Assembly (NCBI RefSeq): GCF_013394855.1
Contig: NZ_JABMLK010000001.1
Coordinates: forward strand, 2,961,283-3,025,282
Source of the DNA: Limnobaculum xujianqingii
GTDB taxonomy: Bacteria > Pseudomonadota > Gammaproteobacteria > Enterobacterales > Enterobacteriaceae
Direction of reading: 5' to 3'
DNA length: 64,000 nucleotides
Part shown: piece after piece, positions 28,602-38,070 of the stretch
Layout: the number at the start of each line of letters is the position of its first letter
Position numbering within the stretch: position 1 is the stretch's first letter
The notes under the pieces: model-generated
What the model was told of the DNA's origin: nothing
The model's input: the letters and a program-made list of their open reading frames with translations, nothing else
The model's database searches: none
Translations under genes and position numbers: made by a program

Positions 28602-31600
28602 TCTGCTGATCCGCACCCGCCACCCGTTAGATATCGTTATTATCGAGTTTGGTTCTGCCTGCCTGTCTGAGTTCGATTTGGATATCGTTTCTCCACTGGA
28701 AATTAGTCGCTATAGTGCACCAGAAACATTAGCCGGCGGCGTAGCAGCAGCTTCTGACTGGTGGAGTCTGGGAATTATATTGCTGGAGCAAGTGACTCAG
28801 GGCCGCTGTTTTGAAAATATTCATCCTCACGCGTTTTTAATTCAGGTATTGGCTAATGGCATAACGTTGCCTGAAAGTCTGGATGCGAATTTACGTCTTC
28901 TGCTGCGGGGACTATTAACCCGCGATCGTCATCAGCGCTGGCAGTGGCCAGAAGTACAAGCCTGGCTGGATGGCCGACCAGTAGCGGTAGCGGATGAAAC
29001 CCTTTCTGTCTCTGGTAACCAAAATTTTGGCATTACGCTAAATCAGCAGCACTATACTCAACCTGCTATTTTTGCGTTAGCGGCCGCCAGACACCAATAC
29101 TGGCAAGAAGCGCTGGAATTAATGCAGCATGGAGCCATAACGTCATGGGCACAGCAGGTCGGTTTGGCTGACGCCCTATTGACCATGCTACAGCAGGTGG
29201 CCGAACTGACGGATTTGGATGATAACTATCGTCTGATGCTGGTGTTAAAACTGCTGAACCCAAATATGCCGCTGATTCTTCAGGGGGAGATTGTGACACC
29301 TTCCTGGCTGCTGGAACATCCGCTGGAAGGTTATGAGTTATTACTCAGTCCATTGCCCGATTTACTTGGTCAGATGGAATCGGGCCATTGGCTGTCACAA
29401 ATAAAAATACGACAGATAAAAGTCCGGCAGCGGGGAAAAAGCCTGAGAATAGCCTTTGATGAAGAGGCATTGCGTATCCATTTATTGGCCACTTCTCGGG
29501 CCCGACTATTGGCTATTTGGGAGGAACAGCGCAAGCTGTTTCCGGATACCACCCATAGTGGACTGAGGACGCTAATCGACCGGCGCAACCTGAATGAAGA
29601 TGAACTGATTCTGCTGTTAAGTGCCGATATCGGACAGTTTACCTCAGCAGAAAGCCTGCTGGTGCAAGCCAGTACGTTGGCCGATCGTTACAACATAATA
29701 AATTTCGACCGGGAGGAGTCACGGGAGCTACTGACTCTTCCCCGCGTCGATATTTATCAGCAGCTGGCGGATCGCCTGGATGGTTTTAACCGCAGTAATA
29801 TCGCTGATATTGATAGCTGGGCAGAACGCTTTTTACTGACACGTCGTCTGCCACTGGAACAAGTGCTGGTGATGCTAGCGATACCGCCAGAACACTGGAT
29901 GGTGCCGGAAAAACAGCGCTATATTCATCAGGTTTTGGATTTCTTTACCCGAAAAATAACCGCCTCTACCATGCGAGGTTCACTGGTTCGTATGAGTATC
30001 AGCCCCCATGCAGGGCGAGTGGACCTTTATGAACTGGGTGGAGAGAAAAAGAGTTCTGAAGCGCTACTTAATCATTTGCTGACGCGCAATCGGCAGGCAA
30101 TTCCCGTCGATAGCCAGACCCTGCTGGATAATGAGCTGGTGAGTGGACGGTTGCGCACGCTGAATTCCCAGACTCAGCTCTATATGCGGGATACCGGTAT
30201 TAATGGCATGTATCTCGGTTTCCCTTTTCTGTTGATTAATACCCAGCCTAAACAGATGAAGCCACGTATTGCGCCTCTGCTGCTGTGGCCGGTAAATATC
30301 AATATGGAAGCGGGTATTCGAGGGGTTGCCAGCCTGCGTTTCGACCATGATCGAGGCGCAGTACGTCTAAACCCTGCACTGGAAAACTTTGTTGGTATTC
30401 CATCAGTAAAACGTTGGCAAGAGGTGGCAGATCAACTGTTGAGTCAGGCGGCTTTAAGTGTCGAAGAGGTGATGGAGAGCTTCTCTACGCTAGTAGCAGC
30501 CCGCGAGAATCAACTGGTCAGGTTACCGCCGTTAGATGTTGAAGTGCCGGAAAACGCCAGTCAACTGGTGTGCTCTGCGGTATTGTTTCATGCCTCGTTT
30601 ATTGGTCAGGCAATCAGTGAAGATTTGCGTCAGCTGAGTACCCAATCTCCGGGAGGAACTGCGCTGGAAACGGCGCTCGGCCTGAACTCGGATATGAGTG
30701 CTGTAAGGCAGCCTGTCAGCGCGGGTGAGTGCTATTTTACCGCCGCCAGCGATCCTTCTCAGGAGTCCGCGGTTCTGGCGGCGCGTAATGCGCCAGGATT
30801 ATTGATTGAAGGACCGCCGGGCACCGGCAAGAGTCAGACCATCGTTAATATGGTGGCTGACGCCATTGGTCAAAAACGTAGTCTGTTGATTATCTGCCAG
30901 AAGCCAGCAGCACTCGAAGTCGTATTTAAACGCATAATGGCTGGTGGATTGGGCGATCGCATTGTGATGGTGAAAGATGCGCAAAAAGATCGCGATACCA
31001 TTATTCGTAATGTGCGAGCTCAGCTTGAGACACTATATAAACCGGCTGAAACCAGCGAAGTTAATCCGTGGGTTACCTCCAGAAAAAAGAGCGGTCGCCA
31101 TCTCGATCGGTTGGAGCAGGAGCTGGATAGTTACTATCAGGCTCTGTATCAATCAGATGAACAGACGGGTATCAGCTACCGCTCATTATTAGGTGAGTTG
31201 ATGGAGCTGGAAGCCTGTCCGGATCGTCTGGAGGTTCCTGCGCTACAACCGATACTGCAGCGTTATTCTCTTGAACAAATAGAAGATATCAAACTGGCAA
31301 TTATTCCCGGCATTGCGTTATGGCTGGAAGCGAATTACGAGCAAAGCCCACTGGTACAACTGAGTCCCTTCTTATCAAATCAGGCTACGTTGTTTGATTT
31401 TTTCGCTCGTTTTGAACGGTTTTGTCAGGCAGAACAGCAACGGGATGTGATTCTGGCTAACCCGCATCGTGCTTTTGAGGTAACGGAAGAGAGTGAATAT
31501 CGGGAAAGTTTAGCGAATTGTCGGGCATCGCTGGCATTGTTAACTTCCGCCGAATGGGAAAATCTGGCCCGGTGGTTACCGCTATTTTTCGCTTATCACG

Positions 31601-34200
31601 GCAGTATTGTGCAAGGTGAGCAGATATTGGCCCAACTGGAGCAGTTGTCCGCCCGGTTACAGCAAATAGATTCCTCCGGCTGCGACCAACTGCTGTTTGA
31701 ACCTTTGGCTAATTGTGACAGTCAGCTGTTGCTACAGCTGATTGCTGCCGCTACGGCAGAGACCGAAAAGCGCGGTTTTCTTCAGGCATTGAATCCGTTC
31801 TACTATCTGCGCCGCGGTAAATTGAGAGCGTTTTTATTACAAACAGGGCTACAAAACAGCCATGACACCGTGATGCGTTTGTTAATTTCTGCTCGTTCCG
31901 AGCAGCAATGGCGCGGAGTCAGAACAGAGCTTAACCGCCTGCATCAACGTCTGAATTTGCCGCAGGTTGGACTGCTGGATAGCCTGGAGCTGGCTAACCA
32001 ACTGGGTACCACTCTGCGAGATTTCCGACGCAGTGCTTCGCTGTATCAGCCGTTGTCTGTTTCGCCTGATATTAACCGATTGATTCCGGCGATTATTGAA
32101 CATCAGCAGGCTGGTTTTGAGGGGGAATGTGAAGAAATTACCGCCGCCATTAACCGCTGTCAGGCACGGGCAGCGAGTTTAAGCGCACTGGAAAACCTGC
32201 GGGACTGGCTGGAAGCATCGGCAAGCGATGAGTTTACTTTAGCGATTCATCAGAATCGTCCGCTGACTTATTCCCTTGAAGCGATTACTGCGGCATTACC
32301 GTCTCTGGCTGCTTATCAACAGTTTCGCCCTGTTGCAGCCCAACTGGATAAGACCTGTCTGACGGTGCTGGAGATTTTGCGCCAGCAACAGAAAATTCTG
32401 CATGGTTTCAGTCAGTCACAGTTGGAGCTGGTGGTGGCCCGGGCGCTGGATCGCGAAGTGCGTTTAGTCTGGAAACAGCAAATGGAGTGGCGTTCACCGA
32501 TATTGCTGCAGGAGCAAGCCACCATCAATGACAAGATTGAACAGCTGGCGAATGCGGATAGCCAAATGAGGGCACTGAACCGGCTGGAACTCACTGAAGT
32601 TATCAAAACCAACAATATTAGCCCATTGCGGGCGTGGGAAGAGATCACCCGCCTGACGGGGAAACGGGCACGGCGATTGCGGGAGTTTATGGAGCAGGGA
32701 ACGGCTCGGGGATTGATGCAACTGCGACCAGTCTGGCTGATGACGCCGGATGTTGCCAGTCAGGTACTGCCGTTAAAAGCCGGATTGTTCGATACGGTGA
32801 TTTATGATGAAGCCTCGCAGATGCCGGTAGAGTTTGCACTGCCTACCCTGTTTCGTAGCCGGAATATGGTGGTCAGCGGCGATGAGAAACAGATGCCGCC
32901 ATCCACCTTCTTCTCTGGCAGGGGCATTGTTGATAACGATGCAGACGATAATGAAGACGAACTTGAGGCGGATAATAGCCAACAGGAAGCCGCAGCAGAG
33001 AACTGGAACTATCGGCAAATTAGCGACTGTCCGGACTTATTGCATCTGGCCCGAACGGTATTGCCAGTACAAACGCTGGAAATCCACTATCGTTCTGCCT
33101 ATCGGGAGCTGATTAATTTCTCTAACTATGCATTTTATGAGAATCGCTTAAATATTCCGGTACAGCACTCCGGCAAAGTTATTGATGCGGTTAAACCGGT
33201 CTCTTTGATCATGGTGAATGGGCTGTATCAGAATCAAAGTAACCAGCAGGAAGCCGAACAGGTTGCCATTACGCTGGCAGAAATTTGGCAACAGCCTTAC
33301 GCTCAGCGCCCTTCCGTTGGTGTGGTGACCTTTAACCAGAAGCAGGCCCAGCTGATCCAAAATGTCCTGGAGGCGAAAGCGGAGCAGGATGAGGGGTTCC
33401 GTCTGGCTTACTATGAAGAGCAGCAGCGGCTGGAAGATGATGAGGATATGTCATTCTTTGTGAAGAATGTGGAAAACGTTCAGGGGGATGAGCGGGATGT
33501 GATTATCTTCTCCACTACCTTTGGACGTAACCATCAGGGTACTTTCCGGCGTAATTTCGGTATTCTCGGCCAACAGGGCGGTGAGCGACGGTTAAACGTT
33601 GCCATTACCCGTGCCAGAAAGCAGGTAATGATTATGTCTTCTATGCCAATTGAAGAGATTTCTGATTTGCTCTCTACCCGCCGTCAGCCTGATATTCCTC
33701 GCGATTTTCTGCAAGGGTATCTGGAATATGCCCGCAGCCTGTCAACGGGTGAATTTGCCAACGGTCAGGCGCTACTAAAGCGAATGAACCGGACAGAATT
33801 AGCCAGCAGAGCCCAGACAGAACAACATGATGGTTTTATTGCGTCGGTTGTTGAGTATATTCGTTCTCAGGGTTGGTTGATTGCTGACTCCCGTCAGGAA
33901 GGTGCTTTCTATTTTGATTGTATTATTGAAGATCCGCTAACGGGACGCTATCTGCTGGGAATTGAGTGCGATATGCCACGCCATGGCTTGCTACAGCATG
34001 CCCGAGCCCGTGAGTTATGGCGCCCGTTGGTGTTGAAGCGGGTTGCACCATATCGCCACCGTATTTCAATACAAAATTGGTATAACAATGGCCCAGAGGA
34101 ACAAGCTCGTTTAAAACAGGCCATTTTGCAGTCAATCAATGCAGAACAACCTGAGGTTGCTGCCATCACCTCTGAAAATATAAGCGAGGAAAATCCATGA
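28486..34200 (+). CDS. C-terminal part of the broken gene: kinase-like C-lobe, SF1 helicase and nuclease-like domain
   Basis: Open frame of 1904 aa; real homology starts near 28583, so the listed ATG is only the first in frame. Kinase-like C-lobe: RPANLL, IIEFGSA (EFG in place of DFG), SAPETLAG, DWWSLGIILLE. A long middle region contains a DUF4011-like stretch (IAPLLLWPV). SF1 helicase of the COG1112 type: Walker A GPPGTGKSQT (nt 30811), motif II YDEASQMP (32806), SGDEKQMPPS, QGDERDVIIFS, and motif VI LNVAITRARKQ (about 33590), with a long helical insert between motifs I and II. The C-terminus (about 33840-34090) looks like the MTES_1575-type PD-(D/E)XK domain (FDCIIEDP...YLLGIECD). Confidence 0.85.
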   Translation: MTFGSRMKFPILCVSWEVHYPVFLSMVCAIATFDLRPANLLIRTRHPLDIVIIEFGSACLSEFDLDIVSPLEISRYSAPETLAGGVAAASDWWSLGIILLEQVTQGRCFENIHPHAFLIQVLANGITLPESLDANLRLLLRGLLTRDRHQRWQWPEVQAWLDGRPVAVADETLSVSGNQNFGITLNQQHYTQPAIFALAAARHQYWQEALELMQHGAITSWAQQVGLADALLTMLQQVAELTDLDDNYRLMLVLKLLNPNMPLILQGEIVTPSWLLEHPLEGYELLLSPLPDLLGQMESGHWLSQIKIRQIKVRQRGKSLRIAFDEEALRIHLLATSRARLLAIWEEQRKLFPDTTHSGLRTLIDRRNLNEDELILLLSADIGQFTSAESLLVQASTLADRYNIINFDREESRELLTLPRVDIYQQLADRLDGFNRSNIADIDSWAERFLLTRRLPLEQVLVMLAIPPEHWMVPEKQRYIHQVLDFFTRKITASTMRGSLVRMSISPHAGRVDLYELGGEKKSSEALLNHLLTRNRQAIPVDSQTLLDNELVSGRLRTLNSQTQLYMRDTGINGMYLGFPFLLINTQPKQMKPRIAPLLLWPVNINMEAGIRGVASLRFDHDRGAVRLNPALENFVGIPSVKRWQEVADQLLSQAALSVEEVMESFSTLVAARENQLVRLPPLDVEVPENASQLVCSAVLFHASFIGQAISEDLRQLSTQSPGGTALETALGLNSDMSAVRQPVSAGECYFTAASDPSQESAVLAARNAPGLLIEGPPGTGKSQTIVNMVADAIGQKRSLLIICQKPAALEVVFKRIMAGGLGDRIVMVKDAQKDRDTIIRNVRAQLETLYKPAETSEVNPWVTSRKKSGRHLDRLEQELDSYYQALYQSDEQTGISYRSLLGELMELEACPDRLEVPALQPILQRYSLEQIEDIKLAIIPGIALWLEANYEQSPLVQLSPFLSNQATLFDFFARFERFCQAEQQRDVILANPHRAFEVTEESEYRESLANCRASLALLTSAEWENLARWLPLFFAYHGSIVQGEQILAQLEQLSARLQQIDSSGCDQLLFEPLANCDSQLLLQLIAAATAETEKRGFLQALNPFYYLRRGKLRAFLLQTGLQNSHDTVMRLLISARSEQQWRGVRTELNRLHQRLNLPQVGLLDSLELANQLGTTLRDFRRSASLYQPLSVSPDINRLIPAIIEHQQAGFEGECEEITAAINRCQARAASLSALENLRDWLEASASDEFTLAIHQNRPLTYSLEAITAALPSLAAYQQFRPVAAQLDKTCLTVLEILRQQQKILHGFSQSQLELVVARALDREVRLVWKQQMEWRSPILLQEQATINDKIEQLANADSQMRALNRLELTEVIKTNNISPLRAWEEITRLTGKRARRLREFMEQGTARGLMQLRPVWLMTPDVASQVLPLKAGLFDTVIYDEASQMPVEFALPTLFRSRNMVVSGDEKQMPPSTFFSGRGIVDNDADDNEDELEADNSQQEAAAENWNYRQISDCPDLLHLARTVLPVQTLEIHYRSAYRELINFSNYAFYENRLNIPVQHSGKVIDAVKPVSLIMVNGLYQNQSNQQEAEQVAITLAEIWQQPYAQRPSVGVVTFNQKQAQLIQNVLEAKAEQDEGFRLAYYEEQQRLEDDEDMSFFVKNVENVQGDERDVIIFSTTFGRNHQGTFRRNFGILGQQGGERRLNVAITRARKQVMIMSSMPIEEISDLLSTRRQPDIPRDFLQGYLEYARSLSTGEFANGQALLKRMNRTELASRAQTEQHDGFIASVVEYIRSQGWLIADSRQEGAFYFDCIIEDPLTGRYLLGIECDMPRHGLLQHARARELWRPLVLKRVAPYRHRISIQNWYNNGPEEQARLKQAILQSINAEQPEVAAITSENISEENP
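28581..28594 (+). repeat. 7-bp tandem duplication causing a frameshift in the kinase-helicase gene
   Basis: Two perfect copies of CTTCGAC, at 28581-28587 and 28588-28594. With one copy the reading is HRDLRPANLL, the standard kinase catalytic loop, and the whole span 27870-34200 becomes 2108 codons with a single stop. With two copies the frame shifts by one and stops at 28601. It may be a real mutation, a phase-variable switch or an assembly error. Confidence 0.88.
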
Positions 34201-35564
34201 GTTCATCTGTACATGTTATTCGAGCCAGAAGTGAGGATATCGCAGAATATCGCCGTTCAATGGCCTGTTTGAACGCGCTGATGAAACAATGGGAGGCGGT
34301 TAACCAACAATATAGTGAAGTGGATGCGCTGAAGATTGAACAAATACGTCAGCGCTTTGAGGAAATGAAGCAATATCAAAAGGATATTCACCGTTATAGC
34401 GCGGAAGCATTTGCCCACTTAACTGAACAAATCCCCGGCATGATTGAGTTTGTTCGCCAGGATATTGAGCAGATGCAGGAAGCGCTGATTGAACAACATA
34501 CTGTGCAACGCCAGCATCAGCGTGCGCAGCAGGAAAATGCCGCAATGTTGTTGAATCTCTTGCAACAAAGAATGCCGGAACAGCAAACGTTGTTACAACA
34601 GCTTGATGAAGTGACAAAAGGTGAGCAAACCAGCAGCGCAGAAAAGATATTAAGTCAGGCTATATTGATGATTGGCCAACAGCCAGCCCGTCTGACAGAA
34701 GCACAGCAGGCGCTGGCCCAGCGTTTAAAAGAACCTATGTCCGAAGGGCAACAGGCTATAATGCAGCAGGGTGATCACCACAGCAGTCAATCTTTACAGC
34801 GAATTGATCGGCATATTGCTGAACTGACAGTGTTAGACCCTCAACAAGATATCGCTCTTTTTATGCAGCGCGCAGCAGAGTTGGATCGACTGACGCAAGA
34901 TTCAAACTGGAACATGCTAAAGGATTCATTGATTCTGGATTTAGCGCAGGCCACCCGCCATGCCAGAATTGTGACAGAAAAAAGGCAACAGCTCGGTTTA
35001 CTGCTTGCCGGACTTGAGAGCTACCATTCTCCAGCAATTTCAGCCCTGATTGAGAGATTAAATCTGGTACTCACCTCTCGCGAGCTACAACCATTGATTG
35101 AAGCTATTACCGTCGCTCAGGCCGCCACAGAACAACAGCAACAAGATATTGCTGCGTTAGCCAGACGTGAAGCGGTTCTCGATGGGCTGGCAAAATTGGG
35201 ATATGAAGTTCGTGAGAGTGATGCAGAAGCATGGCTTGATGATGGTAAAGTCGTGATTCGCAAACCGGCGACACCGGGCTACGGTCTGGAATTAGCCGGC
35301 GCTAAAGGAAGTGAACGTTTTCAGGTTCGGGCGGTGGCGTTTTCAGAACAGCGAGATACCCAGCTTGATGCTGATATTGAGTCAATCTGGTGTGGTGAAC
35401 ATCAACAGCTTCAGCAAATATTGGCAGAAACCGGTGATAGGTTAACCGTAGAGCGTGCGCTGGCGGCAGGAGAATCCCCTCTTAAAGTCGCCAGACCGGC
35501 AGATGTACCAGCAGAACAGGTTGATTACCGCTATCGTGGTGAAGGGAGCCGTAGTCTTGATTAA
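34197..35564 (+). CDS. Coiled-coil protein of the AAA/radical SAM/helicase operon
   Basis: A 455 aa protein whose start overlaps the helicase stop by four bases (ATGA), so translation is coupled. Residues about 15-330 are almost all Glu/Gln/Ala/Leu-rich helix with coiled-coil character and no membrane segment. Residues about 330-430 look like a small globular domain (LAKLGYEVRESDAEAWLDDG, then GYGLELAGAKGSERFQVRAV). I do not recognise the family. The shape suggests a scaffold or regulator of the big kinase-helicase protein. Confidence 0.75.
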   Translation: MSSSVHVIRARSEDIAEYRRSMACLNALMKQWEAVNQQYSEVDALKIEQIRQRFEEMKQYQKDIHRYSAEAFAHLTEQIPGMIEFVRQDIEQMQEALIEQHTVQRQHQRAQQENAAMLLNLLQQRMPEQQTLLQQLDEVTKGEQTSSAEKILSQAILMIGQQPARLTEAQQALAQRLKEPMSEGQQAIMQQGDHHSSQSLQRIDRHIAELTVLDPQQDIALFMQRAAELDRLTQDSNWNMLKDSLILDLAQATRHARIVTEKRQQLGLLLAGLESYHSPAISALIERLNLVLTSRELQPLIEAITVAQAATEQQQQDIAALARREAVLDGLAKLGYEVRESDAEAWLDDGKVVIRKPATPGYGLELAGAKGSERFQVRAVAFSEQRDTQLDADIESIWCGEHQQLQQILAETGDRLTVERALAAGESPLKVARPADVPAEQVDYRYRGEGSRSLD

Positions 35565-35631
35565 GGCGGATTGTTATACTGAGTAACCTGTGTTTTAGCC
35601 ATTAACTCAACCAGTCAGGGAGCAGATCGAT

Positions 35632-36198
35632 ATGGGATTACTGATTACGATTGTGGTTATCATTTTTGTTGTGCTGGCGCTGGGTGGCTGGGCAATAAGT
35701 ATTTATAACCGTTTAGTGGCGCTGCGTAATAATATTGATGCGTCTTTTGCCAATATCGATGTGATCCTGAAGCAGCGTGCAGACCAGATCCCGGCACTGA
35801 TTCAGGTGGTTTCTAAAGCCATGTCTCATGAGCAAGAAACCTTTACCCGTTTAAGTGAAGCCAGAGTGGCTTATCTGAATGCGGGTTCGATAAAAGATAA
35901 GGTAGATGCGGCTAATCAGATGGAAACGGCTTTAAAGTCGGTCATTGCCATTTCTGAAAATTATCCAACGCTTATCTCCGGTGAAACCTTTATTGAGCTG
36001 CAAAAATCGGTCAGTGAAGTTGAGGATAAAATTGCCCACCGTCGTGAATTCTTTAATGATGCTGTCAATCTCTACAATATTGGTATTGCTCTGTTTCCTG
36101 ATGTGCTGTGTGCTAAAGCGATGGGATATCAACGGATGTCACTGCTGAAAATCAGTGCTGAAGAGACCGCTTATGATGGTATTAAATTTAGTAGTTAA
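35632..36198 (+). CDS. LemA family protein (operon-associated copy)
   Basis: LemA-type membrane protein of 188 aa: one N-terminal membrane helix (about 4-24, periplasm-side start MGLLITIVVI), then the family's four-helix bundle with YNRLVALRNNIDASFANIDVILKQR and HRREFFNDAVNLYNIGI. LemA proteins are widespread and poorly understood. A ribosome site (GGGAGC) lies upstream, 67 bp after the coiled-coil gene, so it is probably the last gene of the operon. Two more lemA genes and a lemA relic are in this window. Confidence 0.9.
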   Translation: MGLLITIVVIIFVVLALGGWAISIYNRLVALRNNIDASFANIDVILKQRADQIPALIQVVSKAMSHEQETFTRLSEARVAYLNAGSIKDKVDAANQMETALKSVIAISENYPTLISGETFIELQKSVSEVEDKIAHRREFFNDAVNLYNIGIALFPDVLCAKAMGYQRMSLLKISAEETAYDGIKFSS

Positions 36199-36483
36199 TT
36201 ATTCCCGCCATTATTAATGTTTGGGGATAAATGTCCCCGAATATTTATCTGTGTTTCTAATATATAGTTTCCTAATATATTTATTAATTAGTTTTTATAT
36301 TTGTTTTTATTTTTATAATTAATTTAATACTCTAAAAACACGGTAATAATAACATTTATTTATTATTTAAATTGAATATAAGTAATTGAAGTGATAAATA
36401 AGCTATTTGTGCTTAAAGAGTTGTTAATGGGGTGTGGTAATCGTATATTCGTTTTTCAAGATGTGTGTTTTTGGAGAAACGAC
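36199..36483. other. Very AT-rich intergenic stretch
   Basis: Gap between lemA and the waaY-like gene, made almost only of A and T between about 36240 and 36385. No gene or clear terminator is seen. It probably holds the promoter of the waaY-like gene; the composition also hints at foreign origin and possible H-NS binding. Confidence 0.5.
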
Positions 36484-37203
36484 ATGATCGTATCACGTCG
36501 CCTGCATGGCTATCATGTGCACTCCAGACAACCTGACGATAGATATTTATCTGTTTTTAATGATTTTATGCATGGAAGAATATCTATTGTTAAGGTGATG
36601 AGGAGTAATTATAAAACTAAGGTTTGGTTAATTGACACCGACTGGGGAAAGTTTGTACTTAAAATATTTGTCCCTAAACAAAAAAAATTAGAACGCGTTT
36701 TAAAGTCTATTTTCAAACGTAATTATTACGTTCAGTTAATTCGCCAGATAAATAATGTTCGTAAGCGCGGCCTGAAAGCGCCAAATGATTTTTATTTACT
36801 GGCAACTAAAAAAACCTTCAATTATGTCAGCACTTATATCATGTTGGTTGAGTATATTGAAGGGACTGAACTGTGGAACATGCCAGAGATTACTGATGAG
36901 CTTAAGCAGGATGCAAAACAATTAATAGATGAGCTACATCAGCACGATATGATATCCGGTGATACTAATGGTGGTAATTTTTTTGTCACCGAGCAAGGGT
37001 TAAGAATTATCGATTTATCAGGGAAGAACTGTAACTTTATTCGTCGGGCGGAAGACCGCATCGACTTAGAAAAGCGGCTGGGCATTAAAAATACCCAAAA
37101 AGATTTGGGCTACTACATTGTTACGTGGCGTACAAATATTCGAGCCTACCTGAAAGAATTCAGAATGCGGCTAAAATCGCGAACTAATGGCATTTCACAC
37201 TAA
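36484..37203 (+). CDS. WaaY (RfaY)-like lipopolysaccharide core heptose(II) kinase
   Basis: A 239 aa kinase closely resembling E. coli WaaY, which phosphorylates heptose II of the LPS inner core in the cytoplasm. Visible: RGKFV-type strand (DWGKFVLKIFVPKQKK) with the ATP-binding Lys, VEYIEG hinge, HQHDMISGDTNGGNFFV catalytic loop with Asp and Asn, and RIIDLSGK in place of DFG. The frame opens at 36391, but GGAGAAACGAC precedes the ATG at 36484, where similarity begins. It lies outside any waa operon and is strongly AT-rich compared with its neighbours. Confidence 0.85.
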   Translation: MIVSRRLHGYHVHSRQPDDRYLSVFNDFMHGRISIVKVMRSNYKTKVWLIDTDWGKFVLKIFVPKQKKLERVLKSIFKRNYYVQLIRQINNVRKRGLKAPNDFYLLATKKTFNYVSTYIMLVEYIEGTELWNMPEITDELKQDAKQLIDELHQHDMISGDTNGGNFFVTEQGLRIIDLSGKNCNFIRRAEDRIDLEKRLGIKNTQKDLGYYIVTWRTNIRAYLKEFRMRLKSRTNGISH

Positions 37204-37212
37204 TCGAAGTAG

Positions 37213-37956
37213 TCAGCTATTGATATAGCTGACTACTTCTTCCATCAAATACTGATGCTCACCTTCATTCCACAACCTTACTCGCTGGCGAATCTCGTCT
37301 CGCTGGGCGGAGGTTAACTGATAACGGCTGATGTTTTCCTGTATCTGACTCTTTCGTTCAGCATAATGTTGCAACAATATCTGCTGCTGTTGTTCATCAT
37401 TACTGTCATCGCTTTGCTGCTGTAAAAATATCGCACTCAGGGTTAAGAAAACGCACTGTAGTATTGCCAGATATCCCGTTTGCTGTGGATTTTTTTCCAT
37501 ATCGGGAGAGAACATAGCGGCCAGATCCTCCGCAGCTTCCACGCTGTCAAGCTGTAGAGCATAGAAGTAGTGCATGAGCATCGGGGCGGTATGATGCTGG
37601 GTGTGGGATATGCGCGCCAGTGAGAGGTGACAGAATGCTAACTGATGAAGGTTAGCCTCAATATTTTCACTTTGGCTATAACGTTCAACTAATTGTCCGA
37701 ATATTTCAGCAGCTTTATTCAAATCTTGTTCAACGGTATTACCCGACAAATACAACTGCGCCTGTACCAGATAAGCTGGCAGGTAATCCCTCACCAGTAA
37801 CTTATTCAACCAGTACCAGAGCTCTTGTGGCTGCCGTTGTTCTGTCAGATAGAAATCAGCGAGTGCCAGCATATAAGCAGGATCGTCAGTCTGCTCTGAC
37901 ATATCCATCAGGTACTGCTCTTTTGTTTCAGGGGAAGATTTTGATTTTTCTATCAT
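37213..37956 (-). CDS. Sel1/TPR-like repeat protein of unknown function
   Basis: A 247 aa helical protein without signal peptide. Residues about 25-150 resemble Sel1/tetratricopeptide repeats (AYMLALADFYLTEQ, AYLVQAQLYLSGNTVEQDLNKAAEIFGQL, LHQLAFCHLSLARI). A hydrophobic helix near 160-180 (YLAILQCVFLTLSAIFL) could be buried or membrane-embedded. The C-terminal third is Gln-rich. It converges on the waaY-like gene with a 9-bp gap and is divergent from mviM. Partner unknown; such repeats usually bind proteins. Confidence 0.7.
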   Translation of the reverse strand: MIEKSKSSPETKEQYLMDMSEQTDDPAYMLALADFYLTEQRQPQELWYWLNKLLVRDYLPAYLVQAQLYLSGNTVEQDLNKAAEIFGQLVERYSQSENIEANLHQLAFCHLSLARISHTQHHTAPMLMHYFYALQLDSVEAAEDLAAMFSPDMEKNPQQTGYLAILQCVFLTLSAIFLQQQSDDSNDEQQQQILLQHYAERKSQIQENISRYQLTSAQRDEIRQRVRLWNEGEHQYLMEEVVSYINS

Positions 37957-38070
37957 TTCAAATAGCGGAATCTTTTTATAATCAATGTGACGACAGGAAT
38001 TGATGAGGGAACCTTACCTGCTTCGTATAAACTAAACAATATCAGAAACTTTTAATTCTCTGGAGAGATG

